Shown: one piece after another, positions 44,645 through 53,718 of the stretch
How positions within the stretch are numbered: the stretch's first letter is position 1
How the letters are laid out: each line of letters begins with the position of its first letter
NCBI RefSeq assembly: GCF_018614615.1
Contig: NZ_JAGGOK010000059.1
Coordinates: 62,001 to 126,000, forward strand
Direction of reading: 5' to 3'
Origin: Streptomyces sp. ISL-100
GTDB taxonomy: Bacteria > Actinomycetota > Actinomycetes > Streptomycetales > Streptomycetaceae
Length of the DNA: 64,000 bases
The notes under the pieces: generated by a model
Told to the model about the DNA's origin: nothing
Seen by the model: only the letters and a program-made list of their open reading frames with translations
Database searches by the model: none
Program-made: the position numbers and the translations under genes

Positions 44645-45022
44645 TCAGGCGGAGCGCTCTTCCTTGGCCTCGTCGCTCTTGCGCGACGGCGTCATCCTAG
44701 GCCGGCGGGGCGAGGCCGTCGGCTCTCCGTCCTTGACGGCCGCCAGGGGCCTCCGAGCGTGCGGCACGAGCTGCACGACCTTCTCGGCGGCGTCACGGGC
44801 GAGATCGTCCAGGACCGACTTCCAGTTGATCCGGGAACGGCCCCGGTGGAGAGGGCCGTAGACCAGTTCGCTGATGAAGCACCGGTCGAACAGGATCCGC
44901 CCGGTCCCGGCGAGAGGTCGGCCACCAGCGTCCCCCTCCCGCGATCGGTACAAGGGAAGCAATCGAAACGGGCAGAGGGGTATTCCAGACGGAGGGGATC
45001 CGCCTGCCTTGGGACGGTGCAC
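44645..45022 (-). pseudogene. Possible thymidylate-kinase-like relic
   Basis: A 125-residue open frame. Its middle, FDRCFISELVYGPLHRGRSR, resembles the DR...SE.VYG loop of phage-type deoxynucleotide (thymidylate) kinases, but there is no P-loop upstream, and the remaining sequence (ending RKSDEAKEERSA) is not family-like. It is either a truncated kinase relic or a chance resemblance. Confidence 0.35.
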
Positions 45023-45391
45023 CGCACTGGCGCAGCATCACGCACGGTGACGAGAGCCCCGGCGTCGGACCAGCGACTGTCCGGCCCACCAGGCACGAGT
45101 TCGGGGGCGTCAGCGTCCAGCCGCCACGAGGGGGGCGAGCACAGACGCCGTGTCTCTGGTCGAGGCCGGAGTAGGAATCCCTGGCCTGAGCCAGGCGTCG
45201 ACAGAACCCGGCGGCGGAGCTGATCAGTCGGCGCGGCGCGAACCTGCGGGCGGTGACCACGTCCCAGCGTGGCGGTCCGTACCGGCTACGGTGGGAGCGC
45301 CCTTGGGGGCGACTCCGCAGGGAGCGGGATCGGCCGCAGGAGGCACTGTGGAAGACCCACAACCCGCGTGGCACCTCTTCTTGTCGTTATC
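45023..45391. other. Gene-free stretch
   Basis: No convincing coding sequence, RNA or hairpin was seen here. It leads into the tandem repeats at 45392. Confidence 0.4.
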
Positions 45392-45463
45392 GGTGACCCC
45401 TCCGGTGACCCCTCCGGTGACCCCTCCGGTGACCCCTCCGGTGACCCCTCCGGTGACCCCTCC
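45392..45463. repeat. Six perfect copies of a 12-bp unit
   Basis: The unit GGTGACCCCTCC is repeated six times without a mismatch, and is followed by a partial GGTGGCC. As 12 is a multiple of 3, any translated frame gives a repeating tetrapeptide, but no real gene is evident. There are no spacers, so it is not a CRISPR array. Confidence 0.95.
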
Positions 45464-45478
45464 GGTGGCCAGCCGGTG

Positions 45479-45556
45479 GCCGGACGCCTTTGGACGACGC
45501 AATATGAGGAAGCATAGGCCGGACGCCTTTGGACGACGCAATATGAGGAAGCATAG
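45479..45556. repeat. 39-bp tandem duplication
   Basis: Two identical 39-bp copies (45479-45517, 45518-45556) contain CCTTTGGACGACGCAATATG. A diverged single copy of the first half (ATGCCTTTGGACGATGCA) occurs at about 56626-56643, in the same relative position upstream of the second tRNA relic. The repeats belong to an attachment-site arm rather than to a gene. Confidence 0.9.
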
Positions 45557-45639
45557 ACCAACCAGTCGCACGTGCTCTGATCAGGCAAAACGTCACTCAG
45601 CAGCACGAGCAGGCACCACGCAACATGATTGCTCATGGT

Positions 45640-45681
45640 CTCGTAATGCGTAGGTCTCGGGTTCGAATCCCGAAGGCGGCT
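45640..45681 (+). other. Attachment-site relic: 3' half of a tRNA-Thr(CGT)-like gene
   Basis: From the anticodon loop CTCGTAA (45640-45646) to the acceptor AGGCGGC and discriminator T (45674-45681) the sequence matches the 3' half of an actinobacterial tRNA-Thr, with an intact T-arm TCGGG-TTCGAAT-CCCGA. The 5' half is missing: upstream is an element-like arm shared with the relic at 56743. Such 3' halves are the usual core of pSAM2-type attachment sites. It cannot be a functional tRNA as it stands. Confidence 0.7.
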
Positions 45682-45688
45682 CTAAGGT

Positions 45689-45724
45689 AAACCCCCAGGT
45701 CGGGCCTCTGACCTGGGGTTTCTT
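45689..45724 (+). terminator. Terminator following the tRNA-Thr relic
   Basis: AAACCCCCAGGTC (45689-45701) pairs with GACCTGGGGTTT (45710-45721), with one bulged C, followed by CTTGTTT. It is probably the original terminator of the tRNA gene, which suggests that the relic's right side is old chromosomal sequence. Confidence 0.8.
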
Positions 45725-46345
45725 GTTTCGGGTGACCTTGAATTCCGGGTAAATCGGGCATGTGCGGTCTACGCATCGCAATGCGTAGGTCGCAGGTTTA
45801 CTCGCAGTCGCCGATGGGTGGTCGCAAGGCTGTGACCTGCTGTTTTGATCGGCCGAGCTGCGGAATTCGTCTGGTGCGTGATGCCTCCGGTGGACAGCCG
45901 GTGGACAGCTGTGCGTGATGAAACGTCAGAATTCTTGCGGGGCGTCCGAGTCCTGGGGCCAGTTGGGTTGTCCGTGACCTGGGCTTGGCGATCTCGGGCT
46001 TGTGCCGTTCTGACAGCTGCCCGTGCCATACCCTCCCGCAGTAAAGTGCGCCGCCGGCCGAGCCGCGTCGTACGCGTCCGCCCGCCCCCTTGATCCCCAT
46101 GGCTCTCCCTCGTCTGTCACGGCGGGCAGCCCATCGTCTGGGCACTCAGGCATGGCCCGCCGCCGCAGTTGCACTTGCCTCCGCCCGGCGGCTTCAGCCC
46201 GGGCGAAGTACCTGAGTAATCGAACGAATGATCCACTTTTAGCGAAGCGCGGATCTGGGCCCGTGGTGTGCCTGATACTGCATCAAATCGGTGTGCCTGT
46301 TGGGCCGGTGCGGCAGGCTAGGGGTGGAACAGCTCGGGAGAGCCA
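45725..46345. other. Gene-free stretch with a third, degenerate att-like arm
   Basis: No gene is convincing here. A perfect 8-bp hairpin CTACGCAT-CGCA-ATGCGTAG lies at 45769-45788; its right half and the following GTCGCAGGTTTACTC echo the tRNA relic's AATGCGTAGGTC. At about 45887-45909 CCGGTGGACAGCCGGTGGACAG repeats the motif found upstream of both relics. The promoter of the next gene should be in 46150-46330. Confidence 0.45.
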
Positions 46346-48352
46346 GTGCAGCTGACCTGTGCCAAAGTGACGAACTTCCGCGCGTTGCAGGACGTAGAGG
46401 TGAAGATCGACAAGAAGGCCACGCTCGTAGTGGGCCGGAACAACAGCGGCAAGACGTCCTTCGCCAACCTCTTCGACAAGTTCTTCGGCAGCGACGACAC
46501 CAAGTTCGTCCTGGAGGACCTGTCCGTCAGCAGGATCAAGGAGATCAAGTCGGCCGTGGAGGCCTACCGCACGGCCCGGGCCGTTCCGGAGGACAGCAGC
46601 GAGACCCGCGAAGAGCAGTTGAAGGCAGCGGAAGAGCTCATCCCTGCCATCAGTCTGCAGGTCGTCATCGCCTACACCGTAGAGGACGACCTCGCTTTGC
46701 TGTCCGGGATCATCCTGGACCTAGGCGAGGACTGCCTGGAGGCCCGGCTCGAAGCAGTCCTAAGTGTGAAGCGGCCGCGCGACCTCCTCGAGCAGGCGGA
46801 CGCTGCCCTGGCCCGGCAAGGCTCGGCCTTCGACTGGGGCAAGTTCCTCCGCAAGAACTTCTCCACGTTCTACGCCCCCTCCTACTGGGCGGTCTCCGCC
46901 CTGGACCCGAACGTCCGCCGGGAGATCACGCCCGCCGCGGCGCGCAGGGTGCTGTCAGTAAAGTCCATCCACGCCCAGCCCCGCATCGACGACGTCCCCG
47001 CAGACCGGGCCCGCACGCTGTCCAAAACCTTCGAGACCTTCTACAAGGCGAACAGCGCCGACGAGGAACGCAACCAGAACATCGAGAGCATCGAGCAGGC
47101 GCTGGCCGTCGCTTCGAAGAGCATCGACACCAACTACGACCAGTTGTTCCGCCCCATCCTCGACGAACTGCGCACCTTCGGCGTGGGCACTATCGCTCCG
47201 CTGCAAACGCCGGAGATCATCTCGCTGATCGAGTCCGGGGATATTCTCCACGGCAGCACCCGAATCCAGTACGCCTCGCCCGAGAGTGACCACCCGCTGC
47301 CCGAAGGCCACAACGGCCTCGGCTACAGCAAGCTCATCAGCACCGTGATCCAGGTCATCGGGTTCTACCACGCCTACCTGCGCTTGAAGCCCCGGCCGGC
47401 CCTGCAACTGCTCTTCATCGAGGAACCCGAAGCCCACCTGCACCCCCAGATGCAGGAAGTCTTCATCAGCAACATTAACCGCCTCTTGGAGAGGAAAGAG
47501 TGGGCCGTCCAGGCGGTCCTCACCACCCATTCCTCGCACATTGTCGCGAGCAGCGGTTTCAGTGCCGTGCGCTATTTCGACTGCAACGGCCCCAACCTCA
47601 AGGTCAAGGACCTCTCCGACTTCGAGCACACCACCAAGCAGCAGACCAACGGGAAGACGACCCTTCAGTTCCTCGCCCAGTACATGCACACGCACCGCTG
47701 CGACATGTTCTTCGCCGACCGCATCATCTTGATCGAGGGGACCGCTGAACGACTCCTCCTCCGCGCCATGATCAGCAAGTGTGCGCCGGAACTGGCAAAC
47801 CAGTACATCTCGATCATTGAGGTCGGCGATGCATACGCCGCGCGGTTCAAGACGCTCCTGGAGTTCCTCGGCGTCCCGGCGCTGGTAATCACCGACCTCG
47901 ACTCGGTCGACCCCGCCACCAAAACACGCTGCGCGCCCGACACCGGCGGCGCCCTCACCTCCAACGCCACTCTCAAGGATTGGGTGCCGCAGCTCAGTGA
48001 GGTCAAGACGCTCCTGCAGGCCCCAGCAGAGGCGAAAGTCTGCGGAAACGTACGCGTCGCCTACGAGGTGCCGGAAGCGGACGGGGGGCCGTGCGGGCGC
48101 AGCTTCGAGGACGCCATGATCATCGCCAACGCCGACATGTTCACCCGCAACCTGGACACACTGGCCCTCAAGAACGCCTTCACCAGCGAGGTTGGCACCA
48201 CGCCGAGCCCCGAGGCCATCGCTACCGCCGCCTTCCCCATCGCCGAGCGACTGAGCCGCAAGAAAACCGACTTCGCGTTCGACATGCTCCTCACGGAGGG
48301 CTGGGCGGTCCCTCGCTATATCCGGGAAGGCCTGCAGTGGCTGACGAGGTAG
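46346..48352 (+). CDS. gajA: Gabija-like GajA: OLD-family ATPase/TOPRIM nuclease
   Basis: A 668-residue protein. The ABC-type ATPase half has Walker A GRNNSGKTS (residues about 30-38) and Walker B LLFIEEPEAHLHPQMQ (about 354-369); the C-terminal TOPRIM half has the Glu in ILIEGTAERLL (about 460) and the acidic VITDLDS (about 514-520). This is the architecture of OLD nucleases and of GajA, which forms a large complex with GajB and nicks phage DNA when nucleotides fall. It is some 90 residues longer than typical GajA. It overlaps the helicase gene by 16 bases, the usual Gabija arrangement. It starts with GTG at 46346. Confidence 0.88.
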   Translation: MQLTCAKVTNFRALQDVEVKIDKKATLVVGRNNSGKTSFANLFDKFFGSDDTKFVLEDLSVSRIKEIKSAVEAYRTARAVPEDSSETREEQLKAAEELIPAISLQVVIAYTVEDDLALLSGIILDLGEDCLEARLEAVLSVKRPRDLLEQADAALARQGSAFDWGKFLRKNFSTFYAPSYWAVSALDPNVRREITPAAARRVLSVKSIHAQPRIDDVPADRARTLSKTFETFYKANSADEERNQNIESIEQALAVASKSIDTNYDQLFRPILDELRTFGVGTIAPLQTPEIISLIESGDILHGSTRIQYASPESDHPLPEGHNGLGYSKLISTVIQVIGFYHAYLRLKPRPALQLLFIEEPEAHLHPQMQEVFISNINRLLERKEWAVQAVLTTHSSHIVASSGFSAVRYFDCNGPNLKVKDLSDFEHTTKQQTNGKTTLQFLAQYMHTHRCDMFFADRIILIEGTAERLLLRAMISKCAPELANQYISIIEVGDAYAARFKTLLEFLGVPALVITDLDSVDPATKTRCAPDTGGALTSNATLKDWVPQLSEVKTLLQAPAEAKVCGNVRVAYEVPEADGGPCGRSFEDAMIIANADMFTRNLDTLALKNAFTSEVGTTPSPEAIATAAFPIAERLSRKKTDFAFDMLLTEGWAVPRYIREGLQWLTR

Positions 48353-49977
48353 AAGTCCGCGAAGGTATCCGCGCCGCCCTCGACGCCCGGAGCAACTTCC
48401 TCGTGGAAGCCGGGGCCGGCGCCGGCAAGACCACGGCCCTGGTGGAGGCCCTTTTCTACCTGCTCGACACCCGGCGGCCGGCCCTGGAGCAGGCCGGCAA
48501 GCAGATCGCCTGCATCACCTATACCAACGTGGCCAAGCACCAGATCAAGCAGCGCATCGCTGACGACCCCCTGGTGTACGTCGGCACGATCCACGAATTC
48601 CTGTGGAGCCTCATCCAAGACCATCAGCGCGAACTACTGGACGCCCTCATCGAGTACAACCGAGGCTTGCCGCGCCCCCAGGACATGGCGGAACTCGCTT
48701 CCGGCCTCCGGATCGAATACCACGACCGGGGCCGGCGCTTCGCCGACGGGAAAATCTCCCACGACGAGGTCCTCGCGCTCGCCTCCGCACTGATCGGCTC
48801 CCATTCCAAACTCGCGAGGATCATCGCCCACCGCTACCCGGTGGTCTTCGTCGACGAGTACCAGGACACCTTCCCCGCCACCGTCACCCTCCTCTTGGAC
48901 CACATCGCCACGGCGACCGGACCTGCCTGCACCGTCGGCTTCTTCGGCGACTCCATGCAGAAGATCTACAACACCGGCGTCGGCGCCCTGAAGCGGGACG
49001 ACCTGGTCACGCTCACCATGCATGGCAACCACCGCTGCGCGAAGCCGATCGTCGAGGTCCTGAACAAGATCCGACCAGACTTGATCCAGCAACCGGACAC
49101 GGACAAGTCTGCCGGCGAGGTCCGCCTGATCCTCAAGTTGCCCGGCGCTGAGGACGAGAACCCGGTCCAGCGGGCCCGGACAGTACTCGACACCTGCGGC
49201 TGGCCTGCGACGGGGGTCAAGTACCTGAGCCTGACGCACCGCAGCATCGCAGCCGCTCATGGCTACCCCAACCTCCTCCAGCTTTACAGCAAACGAGGGA
49301 GCAACGGGAGGGACGACCTTCTGGAGGGAACTGAGCCTTACGCCCAGTTCATGAAGATCATCGAGGAGCTTTGCGCCGCCTACGAAGCCCAGGAGTACGC
49401 CCACCTCACCACCCTGCTCGGCACAGGGCCCCTCACCATCCGCAAGCACTCGGACAAAGCCAGGATCAACGGCATACTCCAGGAGATCACCGCAGTCCGG
49501 GCCACGGGCACCGTTGGCGACGTCCTCGACGCCGTTACCCGCGCCAAGCTGATCACTCCGCCGGGCAGGGTCAAATCCATCGAACGCACCATCGGCGCGG
49601 AGGACCTCGACGAACGTGCCCAAAGAGACGCCGACTTCGCGGCTGGCCTGCGCGCCATCAAATACCAGGAAGTCGTCCGTCTCACCCAGTACCGCAACGA
49701 GCTCACCCCCTTCTCCACCCAGCACGGCGTCAAGGGCGACGAGTTCGAGAACGTCGTGGTCATGATCGACGACAGCGCATGGAACCACTTCAACGTCGAC
49801 CGCATGCTCACCGGAGACGACCACCGCAAGGAACGGGCCACCCGCTCCCGCAACCTCTTCTACGTCTGCTGTTCCCGGGCCATCAGGCGCCTCGCCGTCG
49901 TCTTCGTGACTCCGCTTAGCCCTCGTAGTGAAGCAGTGGCACGCGAATGGTTCAGCGGCGCCGCCGTTCACGACTAG
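48337..49977 (+). CDS. gajB: Gabija-like GajB: UvrD/PcrA-type helicase
   Basis: A 546-residue SF1A helicase-like protein: Walker A EAGAGAGKTT (about residues 22-31), Ia-like ITYTNVAKHQIKQRI, Walker B VVFVDEYQD (about 169-177), GFFGDSMQKIYN (motif III) and a C-terminal RSRNLFYVCCSRA (motif VI). The GTG at 48337 lies inside the end of the preceding gene, so the two are translationally coupled. GajB activates or supports GajA in sensing DNA ends and nucleotides. It has no 2B insertion as large as that in UvrD, which is typical of GajB. Confidence 0.88.
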   Translation: MADEVEVREGIRAALDARSNFLVEAGAGAGKTTALVEALFYLLDTRRPALEQAGKQIACITYTNVAKHQIKQRIADDPLVYVGTIHEFLWSLIQDHQRELLDALIEYNRGLPRPQDMAELASGLRIEYHDRGRRFADGKISHDEVLALASALIGSHSKLARIIAHRYPVVFVDEYQDTFPATVTLLLDHIATATGPACTVGFFGDSMQKIYNTGVGALKRDDLVTLTMHGNHRCAKPIVEVLNKIRPDLIQQPDTDKSAGEVRLILKLPGAEDENPVQRARTVLDTCGWPATGVKYLSLTHRSIAAAHGYPNLLQLYSKRGSNGRDDLLEGTEPYAQFMKIIEELCAAYEAQEYAHLTTLLGTGPLTIRKHSDKARINGILQEITAVRATGTVGDVLDAVTRAKLITPPGRVKSIERTIGAEDLDERAQRDADFAAGLRAIKYQEVVRLTQYRNELTPFSTQHGVKGDEFENVVVMIDDSAWNHFNVDRMLTGDDHRKERATRSRNLFYVCCSRAIRRLAVVFVTPLSPRSEAVAREWFSGAAVHD

Positions 49978-50500
49978 GGACAGGTCCCTGAGCCTTTCAA
50001 CATGGACACCGATCGGGTGACGGCAGTGGATGGGCGGAGACCCGCAGCGCATGAGGCTCCCGCCTTGAGGGAGCTGCTTGAAGTCTCAACCCGCCCGCGT
50101 AGGAGTCTGGTTGGTTCTTCTCCTGTCGCACTCGACCTGCGGCACGCCGAGTGAGTCACGATGCTCATCGTCACTCGTGAAGGTGGCCGACGGTGCAAAC
50201 TCCCACCGCACCAGCTTCCGCTGGTCGCCTTGGCGTACCTGCGTGCGGCTTTGGGAGATGGAGTCGGCCACCACGGACGCTGTTGCCAGCCCCTGCAAGG
50301 GCCATGTCTGTTCCTTGCGGGATGTCACGGTCAGCGAGGATACGGACAGGTCGGGGAGAGGCAAGAGGGCCCCTTCGCGGGCTGCTTCAACGGAGCGGTG
50401 CTCTTGCTCTGCGCAGCAGTACGCCTCACAGCCGCCGTCGAGGACGGTCTCTGGGCAGGCGACAGCAGCGTCTTGGCCGCCTGACATTCGTGCCAGCCTG
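49978..50500. other. Gene-free stretch after the Gabija pair
   Basis: Open frames exist on both strands but none has a ribosome site, Streptomyces-like codon bias and recognisable domain together. A 141-residue minus-strand frame (50511-50086) is the most protein-like and could be a decayed gene. No strong hairpin was found. Confidence 0.35.
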
Positions 50501-51043
50501 TCACGACACACCGTAGATAGTGCCCGAGACGGCCAGTTGCAGCTTCTTCCGCTTCAACAGCCGGACCAGATCGTCGGTATCGCAGAGCTGCTCGATCTCA
50601 GTCCGGGTTACCACCAGGATCTCTCTCTTCTGCCCCAGAGCCCTGAAGAGGATCTGGTGTGCGGCAGAGAGGTCGTCCGCATCACCGGTGATCCCACTTG
50701 CGGCGACGAGGACTCCCAGAGGCCGACCGCGTGCCTCCAGCTTCGCATTGAAAATCGTTACCTCTGATGCGCCCACTGGTTTGGACCAGTTCTTGCACTC
50801 CACCAGGATGATCTGGTCGAACTGGCGCAAACCGTTTGGGTCGCCGTCGTTCCAGAAGGCGATGTCGATTTCTTCAGATGAGAAGGCATCGAGCTGGTTA
50901 CGGACACTCGCGCTGATCCCGGGGACGAGCTCGAAGAGGTAGGTGAGGAGGTCCTCGAAAGCCTTGCCTCGTGCCGCGTTGCTGACGGCGTTGTCACCAG
51001 CTGCCAAGAGCGCGGCAACACGGCCGTCGTCGATGGACGTCAT
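50501..51043 (-). CDS. Mrr-like PD-(D/E)XK restriction nuclease
   Basis: A 180-residue protein with the nuclease core: Glu in GKAFEDLL (about residue 30), Asp in EEIDIAFWN (about 60) and the ExK pair in ILVECKNW (about 79-83). It is a small stand-alone Mrr_cat-like domain without an obvious DNA-recognition domain. Its start overlaps the stop of the upstream TIR-like gene by four bases, so the two form an operon, and the partner may provide sensing. Confidence 0.8.
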   Translation of the reverse strand: MTSIDDGRVAALLAAGDNAVSNAARGKAFEDLLTYLFELVPGISASVRNQLDAFSSEEIDIAFWNDGDPNGLRQFDQIILVECKNWSKPVGASEVTIFNAKLEARGRPLGVLVAASGITGDADDLSAAHQILFRALGQKREILVVTRTEIEQLCDTDDLVRLLKRKKLQLAVSGTIYGVS

Positions 51044-51996
51044 GAGGCCTGCACACCATGAACAGCGCGGTTCCGCAGGTCGCGTACGACCTCGGCGAAG
51101 CTCGACGTACGCATGCGCTCAAGCAGCGCTGGTAGCGAAACTGTCAGGACCGGGAACGTGGTCTCCTCGAGTGCCTCACCCGCCTCACTCTGCGACGGCG
51201 GCGGCTCAAGGTGCACCAAAAGGGCCGCCTGCATGCGGCTGCTCTGCAGCAGACGGAGAGTCTGATCGACCGCGCTGCGCGACAACGTGCGCTTCACCTC
51301 GATGAGTAGAGGGTTCAGAGCGATGGCGTCCAGGTCGTCCGACCACACCCCGAGATCGATAAGGCGATGCGTGCCGTGGACTGGGCGCTCCACGGCTACC
51401 GTTCCGCTCTCCTCCAGGGCGGTCTTGAGAATCTCGATGATCCGTAGCTCGCGCGGCTTGCCCTCGTGCAGCAGGGCAAGGAGTTCATCCACTCGCACGG
51501 CGCCGAGCGGGCGCCCGACCGCAGCGGCAGTCGCAGAACCCGGAGCCGGACGGCCCTCGGCCTGGTCCAGGGCAAAACCGATGGCCTCCAGGTCGTCCGG
51601 GCGGGCACGGATGGTGAGCAGACCGCACAGGTCCGCGGGGGTCTCCTCGCCGGGATCGGTGATGACGACGACCCGCTTGCCCATACCTACCGCTACGCCG
51701 GCCTCGAACAGGACACTCTGGGACCTGGCGGGGCTCCCCAGGACTACCAGCACTGTCTCGGCCTGCGTGATGGCCTGCCGCAGGCTCTGGGCGATACTCG
51801 CTCCCAGAGGAGCCACATCGGAGAGAACATAGGGACGCACCCCCCGCTGCCGTAGCGCTCCCAGCAGCGGACGCAGGTCCGCGGCAGCCGGCGCGGAAAC
51901 AAACCAACGCGAAACCTGCGCAGTCGTATCCGTATCCGCTGTTTCCTCTACCACGCCAAGAACCTCACTCCCGCCCTCCGGCGCGGGCACCGCCAC
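51040..51996 (-). CDS. TIR-like domain fused to a PD-(D/E)XK-like domain
   Basis: A 318-residue protein. Residues about 28-140 look like a TIR or related Rossmann-like domain: strand WFVSAP, RGVRPYVLSDVAPLG, the hydrophobic strand ETVLVVLGS, and SVLFEAGVAVGMGKRVVVI, in which the Glu occupies the position of the TIR catalytic Glu. Residues about 190-280 carry DLDAIAL...LLIEVKR, a second PD-(D/E)XK-like core. The C-terminus ends in a helix. The start (GTG at 51996) is uncertain, as the first 27 residues are low-complexity. Together with the coupled Mrr-like nuclease it suggests a two-gene antiphage system; I do not recognise it as a named one. Confidence 0.68.
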   Translation of the reverse strand: MAVPAPEGGSEVLGVVEETADTDTTAQVSRWFVSAPAAADLRPLLGALRQRGVRPYVLSDVAPLGASIAQSLRQAITQAETVLVVLGSPARSQSVLFEAGVAVGMGKRVVVITDPGEETPADLCGLLTIRARPDDLEAIGFALDQAEGRPAPGSATAAAVGRPLGAVRVDELLALLHEGKPRELRIIEILKTALEESGTVAVERPVHGTHRLIDLGVWSDDLDAIALNPLLIEVKRTLSRSAVDQTLRLLQSSRMQAALLVHLEPPPSQSEAGEALEETTFPVLTVSLPALLERMRTSSFAEVVRDLRNRAVHGVQAS

Positions 51997-52493
51997 GCCA
52001 CCGCACGTACTTCACCAGATGGTGTCCCGCCGAGTGGTGTAACAGCGATCACCTCGGCTGTCCCGCCTGTACCACGGTGCTGGTCGGCGGAGCTCGTATG
52101 AGCGGCAAGAACGGCCCGCTACACCACTGCGCGGGGCACGACCCTTCACCATTGCAGCACGCGATGCGTTTCCCTTGAAACACAGGCAGGCAGACCGTTC
52201 CGCGCCGACACCGATTTCGATGCCCGTCCCGCAGAGAGGAGAGCTGGGTGAGGATGCGCAGCCGGGGCGCAGCACGGTAGCAAGCGACCTGAACGTCGCG
52301 GAGGCGGCGCACCCTCGGCGCGTCGGCAGCACAGGACGGCCACCCTGCTCAAAACCTAATGTGCACGGGCTTCGACTGCTGGCACGATGCCCTGACCGAC
52401 AACAACGCTGCTCGAACCGGGGCAGCTTCGGGCTGGGTGTCGCACCACAGGAAGCGTTACCCACCACCCCCTAAACCTGAGTGAGAGCGACCT
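51997..52493. promoter_or_regulatory. Divergent intergenic region
   Basis: This 497-bp region between the minus-strand TIR/nuclease pair and the plus-strand HEPN-motif gene must hold both promoters. Codon bias and domains are lacking in all frames. No striking dyad was noticed. Confidence 0.35.
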
Positions 52494-53594
52494 ATGACGA
52501 CGACCGCCGACTCCGGTAACGACATCGCGCTGGCACTGATCGAGCAAGACACGATGTTCCTGCGGCGATTCGCCAACAGCATCACAGTCGATAAGGAACA
52601 AGTGGTCGTCCCGATCTTCTGCATGCACAACTACATGTGCCTGATCATCCACGAGTCCCACCGGACGCTTCGCCACGTCGTCCCCGACCTCGCGGATGCA
52701 CTCGCCTACGATTGCGCCCCCGCTATCGAGCGCGCCCGGCACTCGGTCAAGCTCTTCGACGACAAGTACAAGGGACTGGCCGACGTCAGCGCCGACTTCC
52801 GGCGCATCATCGACGAGCATCGGCAGGAGTTCCTCAACAACACCTGGCTGCCGCTGGCCCGGCCGCTGGAGAGGGACCTGGTCCTGTGGCGCTACCGCGG
52901 CAGGCTCGTATCCACCTCTCACACGGCGAGCTTCTTCCTCGCCCTCCCGCCGCGATCCTTCAAAAGCCTCGACGTACTTGGCCCCCAGGTACATGCCATC
53001 GCCGTGGAACAGGGCAGCTACATCGCCGCAGCAGCAAACGGGCTGCCCTGGGAAGGACAGTCCTTCCTGGATACTTTTCAGAAAATGGAACTGGCAGAGG
53101 GCGAAGTACGTGCTGAGAAGTACTACCGGCGAAGCTTCGACCCTGCCCTTCCTGAGGAAGTCAAGGCATCCCTGACGGCCATGATCTGCGCGTTGAACAC
53201 CGTGGACGTCCTCCTTGGTGACGACACCGGCCAAGCTTCCGCGGTCACCTTGTGGAAGCTGCGCTATATCACGCTCCACCATGTGCTCTCCAGCCTCCGT
53301 AAGCTCGATGAACAGTACGGGGCCGAGCTCCGCCCGCCGGACCAAGCACTGCTGAAGGAGATTCTCAACGCTCCGACAAGCAGCCTGGTCATGCAGGCCC
53401 ATGGAGGCTTCAGAAACACCCTGGTGCACTACCGCCCCGAGCGGCGAGTACGGGAACAGCTGTCCCTCCAGGCACCGCTCTACGGGCTCGTGGGCGCCTA
53501 CTTCCCCGCAGAAGAGGCACGATCGTTGCGCGAAGGGCTCGCTCCCTACACCGCCCATGTCGCCGATCGTATGGAAGCCTGGTCCGGAGACTGA
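52494..53594 (+). CDS. Unknown helical protein with a HEPN-type R-x4-H motif
   Basis: A 366-residue, mostly helical protein. I do not recognise the family. Near the C-terminus FRNTLVHYRPE (Arg about 307, His about 312) matches the R-x4-H signature of HEPN ribonucleases and of the Abi/AbiV-like HEPN domains, in the usual LVHY context; a preceding helix rich in Leu (LTLHHVLSSLRKL-like) would fit the fold. The gene is 124 bases upstream of the Cap4-like/STAND gene on the same strand, so the two may act together in abortive defence. The remaining N-terminal 200 residues could be a sensor domain. Confidence 0.6.
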   Translation: MTTTADSGNDIALALIEQDTMFLRRFANSITVDKEQVVVPIFCMHNYMCLIIHESHRTLRHVVPDLADALAYDCAPAIERARHSVKLFDDKYKGLADVSADFRRIIDEHRQEFLNNTWLPLARPLERDLVLWRYRGRLVSTSHTASFFLALPPRSFKSLDVLGPQVHAIAVEQGSYIAAAANGLPWEGQSFLDTFQKMELAEGEVRAEKYYRRSFDPALPEEVKASLTAMICALNTVDVLLGDDTGQASAVTLWKLRYITLHHVLSSLRKLDEQYGAELRPPDQALLKEILNAPTSSLVMQAHGGFRNTLVHYRPERRVREQLSLQAPLYGLVGAYFPAEEARSLREGLAPYTAHVADRMEAWSGD

Positions 53595-53718
53595 CCCTCG
53601 CAGGACTTTTGATCCAGTGCTCTACAGCACAGGCCCGCGTCAGTTCTTCCTCTCCGTATAGAGGCTGCTGTGTGAGCAGGCAGCTTGCCGACCGTCCTGA
53701 TCCACCTGCGTAACGAGT

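Noticed and set aside
45392-45463. CRISPR array
   Set aside because: The 12-bp units are contiguous with no spacers, and no cas genes are present.
45150-45653. Protein with Pro-Val-Thr-Pro or Gly-Val-Thr-Gly repeats
   Set aside because: Both strand readings arise only from the 12-bp tandem repeats; no ribosome site or flanking domain supports a gene.
45640-45681. Functional tRNA-Thr gene
   Set aside because: Only the 3' half from the anticodon loop is present; no D-arm or 5' acceptor strand can be found.
45798-46145. Small minus-strand ORFs upstream of the Gabija-like pair
   Set aside because: There is no codon bias, domain or ribosome site; they overlap degenerate attachment-site sequence.
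52012-52467. 151-codon minus-strand ORF between the TIR/nuclease pair and the HEPN-motif gene
   Set aside because: It is Cys/Arg/Ser-rich without domain, in a region that must hold two divergent promoters.
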